From Desulfovibrionaceae bacterium (GTDB lineage: Bacteria; Desulfobacterota; Desulfovibrionia; Desulfovibrionales; Desulfovibrionaceae), in the NCBI GenBank assembly GCA_028689675.1, contig JAQVCS010000004.1:62001-126000 (forward strand): 64,000 bases of DNA, read 5' to 3'. Position 1 is the stretch's first letter, and each line of letters opens with the position of its first letter. The position numbers and the translations under genes were made by a program. Shown in pieces: positions 43,474 through 51,817 of the stretch. The notes under the pieces are model-generated. The model was given only the letters and a program-made list of their open reading frames with translations, was not told the DNA's origin and searched no databases.

Positions 43474-44154
43474 ATGAGATATATTTTATTGCTCTGTTTC
43501 TTTTGTTGTGTACTTGCTGGCTGCTCGTATGCACCGCAGCCGATGCCAAGGCCAATAAGCAGCCAAAAAACAATTGAAGCTGCACAGCATTGGAAAGAAA
43601 TGGCACGGCAGTTTGTTGCAGAAGCTATTTTGTTCCCTGGGCAAAAGGTCTATGTGCCAGACAATGATAATTCTGCTTTTGGCAAAGCCTTTAGCCAGAT
43701 GATACGCGCAGAATTATTGCAAAAAGGTATTAGTATTGCCACAAGCCGCGATGATGTGCTTGTGCTCGATTGGGGGGTGCAAATTATTCGTTACCCAGAG
43801 CCACGCCAGAATATTAAACTATACCCTGGGACATATTCTGTTATTGCAGGGGCTGGCATAGGGGCATATTACCTTGCCAATGCAAACTGGATGCACTGGG
43901 CAGTTGCCCCTACCATGCTTGCAGCAGGCTTATTGGATGCTGACCTTGCAATGAAAGAATTTTCTGTGCAATATCCCCTCGATACCGAAATAATTTTTAC
44001 CCTGACCGCCATTTCAGGCAACCGCATTGTCAAGCAAGGCAATGCTATTTTTTATACAAGGCGCAGTGATGCGGCATTGTATAATGAAAGAATGCCCCTG
44101 AGTGCCAATAGCAAGCCCTTGCCGCAAAAGCGGTATATATTGCGCAGTAAATAG
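43474..44154 (+). CDS. Putative lipoprotein, unknown function
   Basis: 226 residues. Signal peptide with lipobox LAGC (MRYILLLCFFCCVLAGCSYA), so lipidation at Cys16-17 and attachment to a membrane are expected. The C-terminal part has a hydrophobic stretch (YSVIAGAGIGAYYLAN) and ends KRYILRSK. It lies 8 bases upstream of a FlgO-like lipoprotein gene, as in two-gene lipoprotein operons. A start near GGGGGG is acceptable. Family not recognised. Confidence 0.7.
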   Translation: MRYILLLCFFCCVLAGCSYAPQPMPRPISSQKTIEAAQHWKEMARQFVAEAILFPGQKVYVPDNDNSAFGKAFSQMIRAELLQKGISIATSRDDVLVLDWGVQIIRYPEPRQNIKLYPGTYSVIAGAGIGAYYLANANWMHWAVAPTMLAAGLLDADLAMKEFSVQYPLDTEIIFTLTAISGNRIVKQGNAIFYTRRSDAALYNERMPLSANSKPLPQKRYILRSK

Positions 44155-44162
44155 GTGTTATT

Positions 44163-44717
44163 ATGAAAACTATATTTTTTGTGCTGATGCTCACCCCCAT
44201 GCTTTTGCTGAGTGGGTGTAATAATGCTAAGTTTGAAATGTCTGAAGATGCCTATCCAAACTTTGATAAAAAGACCACAGTGCAACAAGAGGGGCAGGTT
44301 GATATTGTTGCCGTTTCCTACCAGCTTGCCGATGCCATTGTAAACAATATGCCCGCTACTGTAGACGTCCATGCTTCAAAGTTGATTGTGGTTTCTTTTG
44401 CGGATATTAACGACTTGACCAAATCATCCCCTTTCGGGCGTATGCTGGCAGAGCATGTTGGCTCGCGCCTTGTTCAAAAAGGGCTCAAGGTAGCAGATTT
44501 GCGCGTGATGGCAGACACTATTCTTATTCGTGAACAGGATGGGGAGTTTGCCTTGAGCAGAAATACTAAAAAATTAGGTGTGCGGGTTGATACTTCGCTT
44601 ATTCTCGCAGGGACGTATGCCCGCGTAAGTAATACTATGGTTTCGGTCTCTGTCAGGCTCATTAATGGCGCAGACAATATGGTGATTTCCACAGCCGATA
44701 GTACCTTACGCTTGTAG
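44163..44717 (+). CDS. FlgO-like lipoprotein
   Basis: 184 residues. The lipobox LLSGC follows MKTIFFVLMLTPMLL. The remainder resembles the FlgO domain: VSYQLADAIVNNMPATVDVH, VVSFADINDLTKSSPFGRML, EHVGSRLVQKGLKVAD, then LILAGTYARVSNTMVSVSVRL. FlgO in Vibrio is an outer-membrane flagellar accessory protein. Here it sits in a prophage remnant, so a flagellar role is doubtful. A strong terminator follows. Confidence 0.75.
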   Translation: MKTIFFVLMLTPMLLLSGCNNAKFEMSEDAYPNFDKKTTVQQEGQVDIVAVSYQLADAIVNNMPATVDVHASKLIVVSFADINDLTKSSPFGRMLAEHVGSRLVQKGLKVADLRVMADTILIREQDGEFALSRNTKKLGVRVDTSLILAGTYARVSNTMVSVSVRLINGADNMVISTADSTLRL

Positions 44718-44745
44718 GTGCATATTCATAAGTAGATTGTATAGC

Positions 44746-44786
44746 AAAAGCCCCGCGCAAAGCCTTTGAGCCTGCGCGGGGCTTTT
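44746..44786. terminator. Terminator after the FlgO-like gene
   Basis: A 13-bp stem, AAAAGCCCCGCGC with its complement around a 15-base loop, then T. Its symmetry allows it to serve brnA on the other strand as well. Confidence 0.85.
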
Positions 44787-44789
44787 GCT

Positions 44790-45041
44790 TTATAGCGCTG
44801 TGTGGTGGGGTGCAGTCTGTGCATCTCGTGCCAGACAATTCGCAAGCCACACCTTCACCAATGCTTGCCGTGTTACGCCAAGGTGCTGTGCCTCTTTGTC
44901 CAGCGCTTCCACCATCCAGAGGGGGAAGTCTACATTCACACGCTTGGTCTTTTGGTTGGGGCGCTCTGCCTTGCTCATATCGGCAAAAGGCAAGACGCTC
45001 CCACCTTCATCAAAATAGGTGTCAAATTCAGTCGCTTTCAT
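44790..45041 (-). CDS. brnA: BrnA-type antitoxin
   Basis: 83 residues starting MKATEFDTYFDEGGSV. RVNVDFPLWMVEALDKEAQHLGVTRQALVKVWL, read in parts, gives the ribbon-helix-helix fold of BrnA antitoxins that bind DNA and BrnT. It overlaps the brnT stop by 14 bases. AGGAA 7 bases upstream favours this ATG over the one 6 bases earlier. Confidence 0.85.
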   Translation of the reverse strand: MKATEFDTYFDEGGSVLPFADMSKAERPNQKTKRVNVDFPLWMVEALDKEAQHLGVTRQALVKVWLANCLARDAQTAPHHTAL

Positions 45042-45291
45042 AAGCATTTTCCTCGTCTTTTCGCGCCCTGCGTACAGAAATAAGCCGTACAGAATAGCCC
45101 CGACAAGTAATAATGGCTGTCCAGCATTTGCCTGCCATCTTGCCAATACAGGCTTTTCGCACCTCATCCTCAAAAGACAAGGGAAGGACAAGAAGCCTTT
45201 CGTCTTCCCACAATGTTTGTGCTTGGTCAAAGTCAACACCGTGCTTGGCTTTGTTCAGCATACTTTTCTTGGGGTCATATTCAAATTTCAT
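45028..45291 (-). CDS. brnT: BrnT family toxin
   Basis: 87 residues: MKFEYDPKKSMLNKAKHGVD is the canonical BrnT start, followed by the RelE-fold core ending LISVRRARKDEENAYESD, which matches the S-x-R-x-A-x-x-x-E-x-x-x-Y signature. Ribonuclease toxin of a type II pair, with the antitoxin encoded downstream as usual for this family. Confidence 0.92.
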   Translation of the reverse strand: MKFEYDPKKSMLNKAKHGVDFDQAQTLWEDERLLVLPLSFEDEVRKACIGKMAGKCWTAIITCRGYSVRLISVRRARKDEENAYESD

Positions 45292-45429
45292 GTAAAAAAG
45301 GTATAGTTTTTATATTGTTTGTCAAGTTTTCCTTCGACAAAGGGAAATCAATAAGAAATATATTTATATAGACACTTAAAATAATTGACTTATTAATGTT
45401 TTTAGCGGCTTTGGTTTTGCTTCGTATAG

Positions 45430-45591
45430 CCTTTTATTTTTGACGGCAAGCCTGCCTATGACATCCGCGCTCTCTTAAAACAGTATGCCTTCCGCTGGTC
45501 GCCCTCCCGCAAAGCATGGGTGCGCCAGCTCAACAATGCAGTTCGCTTTGCTGCACAATACTTCCGCAAGGAGCTGGACGGGCTGGCGTAA
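45430..45591 (+). pseudogene. Phage protein C-terminal fragment (RWSP-x-AW type)
   Basis: 54 codons without a start: FIFDGKPAYDIRALLKQYAF, then RWSPSRKAWVRQLNNAVR. The segment resembles a domain found at the end of phage/plasmid proteins with a W-S-P and A-W-x-R core. A second fragment of the same family at 46390-46540 keeps the N-terminal part and stops where this one is best preserved. Confidence 0.5.
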
Positions 45592-45714
45592 AGTTTAAGG
45601 GAAGGAAAAAGTAAGCACTGTCTCGGGGTTTCGGGGCGGTGCTTATGGTGAAAGCTGTATAAAATTTGTGTAGAAAAGTGATGAATACGAAGTGGTTACG
45701 CACTATCCATAGTG

Positions 45715-45987
45715 TCAAAAGAGATCGCTATGCGTTCCCGTTCTGGTCAGGTAGAGGATGAGTGCACTTTCCTCACGCTCATAGATAAGCAGCCAGTCTG
45801 GTGCAATATGACATTCACGGCAGCCCACATAATTGCCAATAAGCGCATGGTCTCGATTCATTGCGGGCAAGTCTTCGCCAGCGGCAAGTTTTTTGATGAT
45901 TTCGGTGAGCAAGTTCAGGTTGTAGCCGCGCTTTTGCGCCAGTTTGACATCCTTCTGGAAGCGGGAAGTGGGTTTGACGGCATACAT
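45715..45987 (-). CDS. yafQ: YafQ/RelE family mRNA interferase toxin
   Basis: 90 residues: MYAVKPTSRFQKDVKLAQKR, HALIGNYVGCRECHIAPDWL, LIYEREESALILYLTRTGTH, ending SDLF. The His and the R-T-G-T-H-S-D-L-F end are typical of YafQ. Cuts mRNA at the ribosome. The ATG overlaps the dinJ stop by 1 base. Confidence 0.93.
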   Translation of the reverse strand: MYAVKPTSRFQKDVKLAQKRGYNLNLLTEIIKKLAAGEDLPAMNRDHALIGNYVGCRECHIAPDWLLIYEREESALILYLTRTGTHSDLF

Positions 45988-46262
45988 CAGGCTGTTAAAT
46001 CCTTCATCATGGCGTCCACGTCTGTATACGTCTTGCCCAGCGCGGGGTTTTCCTTCATGCGGCGGACTTCTTCCAGGGCTTCTAACGTCTCCATATTGAG
46101 GCTGTCCAGCTTCACCTCAAAGGGAAGCCCTCGCTGGCGTAGTGCCTGCCGCAGAAAGATATTGACGGCACTGGTCATATCCAGCCCCAAGGCAGAAAAA
46201 AGGCTCTGCGCCTCGCGCTTGAGGTCACTGTCCAGACGGATATTTATGCTTGTTGTTGGCAT
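45987..46262 (-). CDS. dinJ: DinJ/RelB family antitoxin
   Basis: 91 residues: MPTTSINIRLDSDLKREAQ starts a ribbon-helix-helix, followed by FSALGLDMTSAVNIFLRQAL and a toxin-binding C-terminus ending MMKDLTA. GCAGGAGG lies 9 bases before the ATG. First gene of the pair, autoregulated through the palindrome in its promoter. Confidence 0.92.
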   Translation of the reverse strand: MPTTSINIRLDSDLKREAQSLFSALGLDMTSAVNIFLRQALRQRGLPFEVKLDSLNMETLEALEEVRRMKENPALGKTYTDVDAMMKDLTA

Positions 46263-46280
46263 ATATATTGTCCTCCTGCA

Positions 46281-46315
46281 TATACAGCGTATAGCTTTTA
46301 GGTGGCTGTTGTCAA
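46281..46315 (-). promoter_or_regulatory. dinJ-yafQ promoter with palindromic operator
   Basis: On the minus strand: TTGACA, a 16-base spacer, TATACG. The perfect dyad TATAC-AGC-GTATA (46281-46293) covers the -10, a likely DinJ operator. Confidence 0.7.
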
Positions 46316-46389
46316 TGTGTTGGGAGATGGTATAGCCTTTCAAACAACAATGCCAACATACGCAGCACCAAAGCGCGCATTGGGCGTTT

Positions 46390-46540
46390 GAAAGCACTGC
46401 GGGGAGCGGAAAAAACAGTGAGAAAGAGCATAAAAGCTATATATACAAAGAGGATACCGAAGAAAACCGCGTCATGTTCATTTTTGATGGCAAGCCTGAA
46501 GATGCCGTCCGCGACATCCTGAAACGGCACGCCTTCTGTC
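46390..46540 (+). pseudogene. Phage protein fragment truncated at the attachment core
   Basis: An open frame ending EENRVMFIFDGKPEDAVRDI then LKRHAF. It matches the front part of the fragment at 45430 but loses its similarity within 5 bases of the 31-bp tRNA-His core at 46541. The frame continues into tRNA-derived sequence, as expected of a gene end cut at an att site. Confidence 0.5.
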
Positions 46541-46571
46541 GTCGCGTGTTCAATCCACGTCATTCGCCCCA
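46541..46571 (+). other. Phage attachment core, copy of the tRNA-His 3' end
   Basis: 31 bases identical to the last 31 of tRNA-His including CCA (GTCGCGTGTTCAATCCACGT, then CATTCGCCCCA). It is on the plus strand here, whereas the tRNA at 62705 is on the minus strand. Flanking bases on both sides differ. Taken as one end of prophage 2, inverted by a later rearrangement. Confidence 0.8.
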
Positions 46572-46747
46572 CCTTTGTATATCAAGCCCCTTGCGTGCAA
46601 GCATGAAGGGACTTTTTTTATAGGAAAAAGGCGGCTCCCGAAGAAGCCGCCGCAAGTGCAATGCAAATTCACCGAAAGAGCCCTCAATACGTCTCCCGCG
46701 GTGTTGCCTTTCAAAAGAATACGATGAAAGATTGCTGTTTTTCTGTG

Positions 46748-47593
46748 CTACTCGGTTGTTTCTTGCCTTCCCCAAGCAAAGACAGCACCGTTGGGGGCAT
46801 TGGCAAAGACATGCGTGCCATAGACCAAGGCTTGTTTTTCCACCCGCATGGCTGGCCAAGCGCCAAAAACAGCACCAAGTGAGCGCAGCAGGGCTATGGC
46901 TGTGGGCGTGACGGTTTCCCCCTGTCCCGAAAAAGGCCGCACAGGAATGCCTTCCAGCAGTTCCAGCACGGCGGGCGCGGGCACGGGAAGAATGCCGTGG
47001 GCGCAGAGTACGCTGCCGTCTGCAAGGGGAAGCGGGCTAACAATCAGGCGCGAGGGAGCCAGTAGGGTGAAGAGCTCGCAGGTCATGCAAATATCGAGAA
47101 TGCTGTCTAAAGCTCCCACTTCATGAAAATGGACTTCTTCTGCTTTTTTTTCATGCACAAAGGCTTCAGCCTTTGCCAGCAGGGTAAAGGTATCCAGAGC
47201 CAGCGCTTTGGCTGCCGTATCCATGCCGCTGCCTTCAATAAGTGCCGTAATATCTGCTAGGGTGCGGTGGGCATGTTGATGCGGAAGTGAAACTTCGGCA
47301 TGCCAGCCGCCCACATGGTTTACCTGCCGCCGCACAAGGTGCACGCTGCCTGCCAGCTCGGGCATGATGGCGGCAAGGCGCTCGTTTACGGCAGGTTCGG
47401 GCAGTTCCGTCATGCGCAGCAGGCCAGCCAGAAAAATATCCCCAGACAGGCCTGAATGGGCACGAATGGTCAGCACTGTTCCTGTGCTTTCCTGAGCCTT
47501 ACTGTGCCCATGCTCGGAAGGATGCCTGTGTTTGTGGTGTTGCTCGTGCTCATGTTCGTGGCTGTCATGGGCGGCCTGTGTTTTTTCATTCAT
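46748..47593 (-). CDS. larC: LarC1-type nickel insertion protein
   Basis: 281 residues. The N-terminal 40 residues are extremely His-rich (HDSHEHEHEQHHKHRHPSEH), a probable nickel-binding tail, then the LarC1 domain: AHSGLSGDIFLAGLL, EEVHFHEVGALDSILD, and ETVTPTAIALLRSLGA. LarC inserts nickel into the pincer cofactor of lactate racemase-type enzymes. It stops after the LarC1 part. No LarC2 segment follows before the att core at 46571, so it may be a LarC1-only protein or have lost LarC2. ATG overlaps larB stop by 4 bases. Confidence 0.85.
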   Translation of the reverse strand: MNEKTQAAHDSHEHEHEQHHKHRHPSEHGHSKAQESTGTVLTIRAHSGLSGDIFLAGLLRMTELPEPAVNERLAAIMPELAGSVHLVRRQVNHVGGWHAEVSLPHQHAHRTLADITALIEGSGMDTAAKALALDTFTLLAKAEAFVHEKKAEEVHFHEVGALDSILDICMTCELFTLLAPSRLIVSPLPLADGSVLCAHGILPVPAPAVLELLEGIPVRPFSGQGETVTPTAIALLRSLGAVFGAWPAMRVEKQALVYGTHVFANAPNGAVFAWGRQETTE

Positions 47594-48255
47594 AATGCGT
47601 TCACCACCCTTGCTGCGGCACAGGCTGCGCCGTATCCGTTATCTATATTCATAATGCCCACACCAGGGGCGCAGCTTGAAAGCATGCTTGCCAATGCTGC
47701 TCGGCCACCCTGTGCCGCGCCATAGCCCACAGAAGAGGGCACGCCGAAGAGAGGCTTGGGGGTGAGGCCGCCCATAACGCTTGCCAAGGCGGCATCCAGC
47801 CCCGCAACCACAATCACCGCATCGCATGCGTTGATTTCTTCTAGCCGCTCTGTCAGCCGCCAAAGCCCGGCAATGCCGCAGTCTTCAAATACAGTATGGG
47901 CAATGCCCAAATATTCCAGCGTGCGCGCGGCTTCCCAAGTAACAAAGCCGTCTGCCGTACCAGCAGAGATAACAGCAACGTGCCCTTTATTTTTTGCAGG
48001 AAGTTTTTCTCCAAAGGCCGTTCGAGATAGAGCATGGTAATTATATTTGCCACGAATATCTTCTGGCATTGCGGCAAAAATAGGCTGCGCAAGCCGAGTG
48101 AACAGGACGGGATGCCCCGAACCCTTGCCAAATTGGGCAAGCAGCTCGTGCAGGGCTTCCAAGGGTTTGCCCTCGCAAAAAACCGCTTCGGGCAAGCCTA
48201 TTCTTGCGGTGCGGGCATGATCGAAAAGAATATGTGAATTCACGAGGTTCCCCAT
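47590..48255 (-). CDS. larB: LarB, pyridinium-3,5-biscarboxylic acid mononucleotide synthase
   Basis: 221 residues from MGNLVNSHILFDHARTARIG. Family segments: AVISAGTADGFVTWEAARTL, ASVMGGLTPKPLFGVPSSVG and YGAAQGGRAALASMLSSCAP. LarB carboxylates and hydrolyses nicotinic acid adenine dinucleotide at the start of nickel-pincer cofactor synthesis. The ATG choice between 48255 and 48270 is uncertain, since no strong ribosome site is visible. Coupled to larC. Confidence 0.88.
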   Translation of the reverse strand: MGNLVNSHILFDHARTARIGLPEAVFCEGKPLEALHELLAQFGKGSGHPVLFTRLAQPIFAAMPEDIRGKYNYHALSRTAFGEKLPAKNKGHVAVISAGTADGFVTWEAARTLEYLGIAHTVFEDCGIAGLWRLTERLEEINACDAVIVVAGLDAALASVMGGLTPKPLFGVPSSVGYGAAQGGRAALASMLSSCAPGVGIMNIDNGYGAACAAARVVNAL

Positions 48256-48309
48256 CTGTACGGCGGGCATCAAACTACAGTGCCGTGCCCGCCGTACAGC
48301 AAAAAGCAA

Positions 48310-49269
48310 TTAGAGCGTGATAAGCTCATAGTGGTCGCTACCCATAGCCATTTCCTTCATATAGGAAAGCTGGCGCAGGCCAGAGCGGGATTCGATGCGC
48401 TCTACCATGTGCGCCCGAACATCGCTTGGCAAGGCATAAATCATATCTATAGAGGCTTTGTCGATGGCAAGAATATCCGTTGAGGCAAGAATGCCCAAAT
48501 TAGGCAAGCGCACTGGTTCAGCTTTTATTCCTTCGCAATCACAACTGACAGACATATTACGCAGCACATTGATATAGGTTATATGTTTGCCAAAATGATT
48601 GGTAATGGCTTTGCCCCCTTCCACCATGCGCTCCATAAACAAAGGCCCACCAGCCCACGTTTCCTTGCCGTCACTGTGGATTTGCTTTTTCCCCAGTTTG
48701 CCCGAGGCACAACCGATGGAAATGTTTTTGAGCGAGCCGCCAAAACCACCCATGGTATGCCCTTTGAAATGGGTCAGCACGACCATAGAGTCATAGCCCA
48801 GCAGGTGTTTGCCTACAGCCACTTCTTTAAGCCACTTGCCATGAGGAATGGGCAAAGGGACATCGCCGTCTTCGTCCATAATGTCAACATTGGTAAAGGC
48901 TGTCCATCCATTATTTTCCAGCGTTTTACGATGCCCTTCCGTCGTCTGGCGCGGGCTGCTGTAAAGAACATTGCATTCCACAACAGTGCTATTGGGCACT
49001 TCCCCCAGAAAGGTTTTGATCCATTCACGGGGAAGGATATTAGGGCCGTCAGGTTCGCCAGTATGCAGTTTAACAGCGATTTTTCCCGTGATGTCCTGAT
49101 TGATCATGCCATACAGTTTGAGCAGGCCTGCGGCGCTGAGGTCTTTTGTAAAATAGACCTTGGATTTTTCAGCCGTGGCATTGGCAAGCGTTGGAAAAAC
49201 GCCCGTGGCCAGTGCCCCTGCCGTGAGAACCGTTCCCTTTACAAAATCACGACGTGAAAGTCTGTTCAT
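48310..49269 (-). CDS. DUF362-domain protein with Tat signal
   Basis: 319 residues. The N-terminus RLSRRDFVKGTVLTAGALAT is a twin-arginine signal, so export in folded form is expected. The rest is a DUF362 domain (KIAVKLHTGEPDGPN, LTHFKGHTMGGFGGSLKNIS, GCASGKLGKK) without an appended ferredoxin. Substrate unknown. AAGGGG precedes the ATG. Directly upstream of larB, with which it may be transcribed; a link to the Ni-pincer cofactor would be speculation. Confidence 0.8.
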   Translation of the reverse strand: MNRLSRRDFVKGTVLTAGALATGVFPTLANATAEKSKVYFTKDLSAAGLLKLYGMINQDITGKIAVKLHTGEPDGPNILPREWIKTFLGEVPNSTVVECNVLYSSPRQTTEGHRKTLENNGWTAFTNVDIMDEDGDVPLPIPHGKWLKEVAVGKHLLGYDSMVVLTHFKGHTMGGFGGSLKNISIGCASGKLGKKQIHSDGKETWAGGPLFMERMVEGGKAITNHFGKHITYINVLRNMSVSCDCEGIKAEPVRLPNLGILASTDILAIDKASIDMIYALPSDVRAHMVERIESRSGLRQLSYMKEMAMGSDHYELITL

Positions 49270-49352
49270 GGAAGTCCCCTTATACTGTTATAGTGCTATA
49301 GTTTGGTGCCTTTCGAGCTTTTTTCGTCACAGGGCTATGAGGGTGAAAAAAA

Positions 49353-50510
49353 CTATTGTGACCGCATATGTTCCCACCATTCGGGCGCTGTTTTCGCATT
49401 CATTGCCTGTGCTGTATCAAAGACAAGCGGCTCGCCAATCATGGGCGTGGCCAGCTGCCATTTTTTGCCCAGACTTGCGGCGGTGAGCCTTTTGTAGGGT
49501 TCATCCCAAGCATGGTAGGCTATGGAAAATTTGCCCGAATGGGCAGGAAGCAGCCTTTTGGCATGAAGGTCGTCGGCTGCCTTAGCTGTCTCTTCTGGCA
49601 TCATGTGAATGAGGTTCCAAGCCTTGTCATACTGGCCGCATTCCAGCAAAACAAGGTCAAATGTCCCAAACTGTTTTCCCAGTTCTGCAAAGTGGGGGCT
49701 GTAGCCGCTGTCACCGCTATAAAAGAGGCGGCGCTGCGCTGTTTCCAGCACAAAACCAAGCCACAGACTTTTGTTGCGAGTCAGCGAACGACCAGAAAAA
49801 TGCCGTGCTGGCGTAAGGTAAATGCTGAGGCTGCCCAGCGTCACCCGCTCCCCCCAGTCGCCTTCATATATGCTGCTTGGGGAAAAACCCCAGCGCTGCA
49901 AATGCGCCCCCACACCAAGCCCGCAGATAATTTGCCCAATTTTGGGGCGCAGTGCGGTGAGTGTGGGATAATCCAGATGATCCCAATGGTCATGAGAGAT
50001 AAGCAGCACGTCAATGTTTGGCAGGTCTTCCACCGTGTAGGGGTTGCTGCCCAAAAAGGCGCGGGTGCTAAAAGAAACAGGTGCGGCATGGTCGCTTAAA
50101 ACGGGATCAATAAGAATGCGCTGCCCGCCAAGCTGGATGAAAAATGAGGAATGACCAAGCCAAATTACGGTATCTGTGTTGCGATCCAAGGACTTCAGCG
50201 CAGTTTTGACTGTAGGCACAGGGCTGGGCGGTATTGTATTGTCTTTTTTCATAAAAAAAGACTGAAGCAAAGCCGTAATGGTGCTTTTGCCGTCTGTCAT
50301 GAGCGGCGTGGGCAGGGTATTATGAAAGATGCCATCCGCATACTGGGGGGATTGTTGCATGCGTTCCAGCCGCCTGCCTTCAGGCAAAGCGCCAAATTGC
50401 GAAGACTTCAGAAAAATCCAGACACCAAGTGCCAATGCACCCAAAATAAAGACTAGTAGCATCAATATCCACTTCCAGCGTGTTTTCACGGCCTTTTCCC
50501 CTTTCACCAC
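49353..50510 (-). CDS. Membrane-anchored metallo-beta-lactamase fold hydrolase (NAPE-PLD/RomA-like)
   Basis: 385 residues. TM anchor at about 13-33, then an MBL domain with LGHSSFFIQLGGQRILIDPV, the metal motif ISHDHWDHLD, ARHFSGR and YSGDSGYSPHF. NAPE-PLD-like MBL proteins hydrolyse phosphodiester or related bonds; the substrate is unknown. The true start may be a GTG at 50489 preceded by AGGGG. Confidence 0.85.
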   Translation of the reverse strand: MVKGEKAVKTRWKWILMLLVFILGALALGVWIFLKSSQFGALPEGRRLERMQQSPQYADGIFHNTLPTPLMTDGKSTITALLQSFFMKKDNTIPPSPVPTVKTALKSLDRNTDTVIWLGHSSFFIQLGGQRILIDPVLSDHAAPVSFSTRAFLGSNPYTVEDLPNIDVLLISHDHWDHLDYPTLTALRPKIGQIICGLGVGAHLQRWGFSPSSIYEGDWGERVTLGSLSIYLTPARHFSGRSLTRNKSLWLGFVLETAQRRLFYSGDSGYSPHFAELGKQFGTFDLVLLECGQYDKAWNLIHMMPEETAKAADDLHAKRLLPAHSGKFSIAYHAWDEPYKRLTAASLGKKWQLATPMIGEPLVFDTAQAMNAKTAPEWWEHMRSQ

Positions 50511-50735
50511 TCATCACCCAAAGCTGCTTTGTTTGGGAAAAACTATAGCTAAAGTACGTGCCCTGCGGTAGACACAATTATCTCTTTTTCTTGCCTGATT
50601 TTATCACAAGGCAGCATATAGCCCAGCTGGGGGAATGCGTATTTTTCCAAAAACACTATGTATAGTGCAAGAAAAGCATACGCATAGCCGCAATATATGA
50701 GAAATAAGAATGCGCTGAGCACATTTCAAAGCAAC

Positions 50736-51764
50736 CTAGTGCAAATAACGATTGAAAAAATGTTCAAGTTCTGTGAAATGGAATTTTGTTTCTGAGGCGT
50801 TCGGGTTCATATGGTATTGGGCGTGCGACATACCTTCAAAGACAACAAGGTCTGCGGGAACGCCCGCTTCTCGTAATTTCAGATGCATACGTACCGTGTT
50901 GCTAAGAAAAAGATCCCGCGTGCCCGAAGTAAGCAAAGTGGGGGGGAAGCCGCTGACATCGCCATACACAGGCGAGAGCATGGGGTCTTTGAGGTTGTGC
51001 CCCCCTGCGTAAAGCCGTGCAGCATCGCCAAGCCAGCCATCATAACTGACCAGAACATTGTCCACGCCTTCATTGGTGAAATACGAGTCGCCCGTTTTGG
51101 ACATATCTGTCCAAGGCGTTCCCGCTGCAATAGCCGCAGGAAGAGGCAAACCTTCCGCCTTAGCGCGGAGTGCCAGAATCAAGGACATACCGCCGCCAGT
51201 AGATGTGCCAAAGACCCCAATTTTTTCGGCAGGTGTTTTTTTGAGCAATTCGCGATAGACGCTTATAGCGTCGTCAATTGCTGCGGGGTAGGGAAAATTG
51301 GGTGCCATTCTGTAATCGACATACACAACCTTATATTTGCCTATACCTGCCATAAGCACAGCTTCCTGCGTTCCAGATTCTCCCGCCCCGAGGACATACC
51401 CCCCTCCATGCAAGTTCAGAAGTATTCGGTCTTGGTTGGCCTGTGGCAAGTTTTGCGGCGTAAAGGTGAATATGGGAACGCCGCCGATTTTCCCTTGCGT
51501 AACAGAAACGCCCAAGTGTTCGCGCAAGGCTGGAAGCCGTTTTGTCGCCTCCTGCCCCACATTGTTTACCCACGCTTTCCATTCGTTGTTGTTTTTGGGG
51601 TGATCATTCCAATACGGCAAGGGTTTTGCCGCGATAAGCTGTTGCAGTTCGGGGCTCACTGTATGCGGGGTGGGCAATACTTGTGCGGCGGCCTGCGCAC
51701 TGGCGGGCGTGGTGAGAAGGCAGCTCATCAGCACTGCAAAGGCAATTTGTTTATTCAGTTTCAT
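50736..51764 (-). CDS. Secreted alpha/beta hydrolase (HSL-type esterase/lipase)
   Basis: 342 residues with a signal peptide (MKLNKQIAFAVLMSCLLTTP, ASA). The HGGGYVLG oxyanion motif and the GTSTGGG nucleophile elbow (Ser) mark the hormone-sensitive-lipase group, and His is expected in MSHAQYHMN. GGAGA 5 bases before the ATG at 51764 sets the start. It follows the MFS gene by about 53 bases, so an export-plus-modification operon is possible. Confidence 0.9.
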   Translation of the reverse strand: MKLNKQIAFAVLMSCLLTTPASAQAAAQVLPTPHTVSPELQQLIAAKPLPYWNDHPKNNNEWKAWVNNVGQEATKRLPALREHLGVSVTQGKIGGVPIFTFTPQNLPQANQDRILLNLHGGGYVLGAGESGTQEAVLMAGIGKYKVVYVDYRMAPNFPYPAAIDDAISVYRELLKKTPAEKIGVFGTSTGGGMSLILALRAKAEGLPLPAAIAAGTPWTDMSKTGDSYFTNEGVDNVLVSYDGWLGDAARLYAGGHNLKDPMLSPVYGDVSGFPPTLLTSGTRDLFLSNTVRMHLKLREAGVPADLVVFEGMSHAQYHMNPNASETKFHFTELEHFFNRYLH

Positions 51765-51817
51765 AAAAATCTCCAATTATGCAGGTAGAGTATTTTGCGG
51801 AACAGGTCTTCCAGAGG

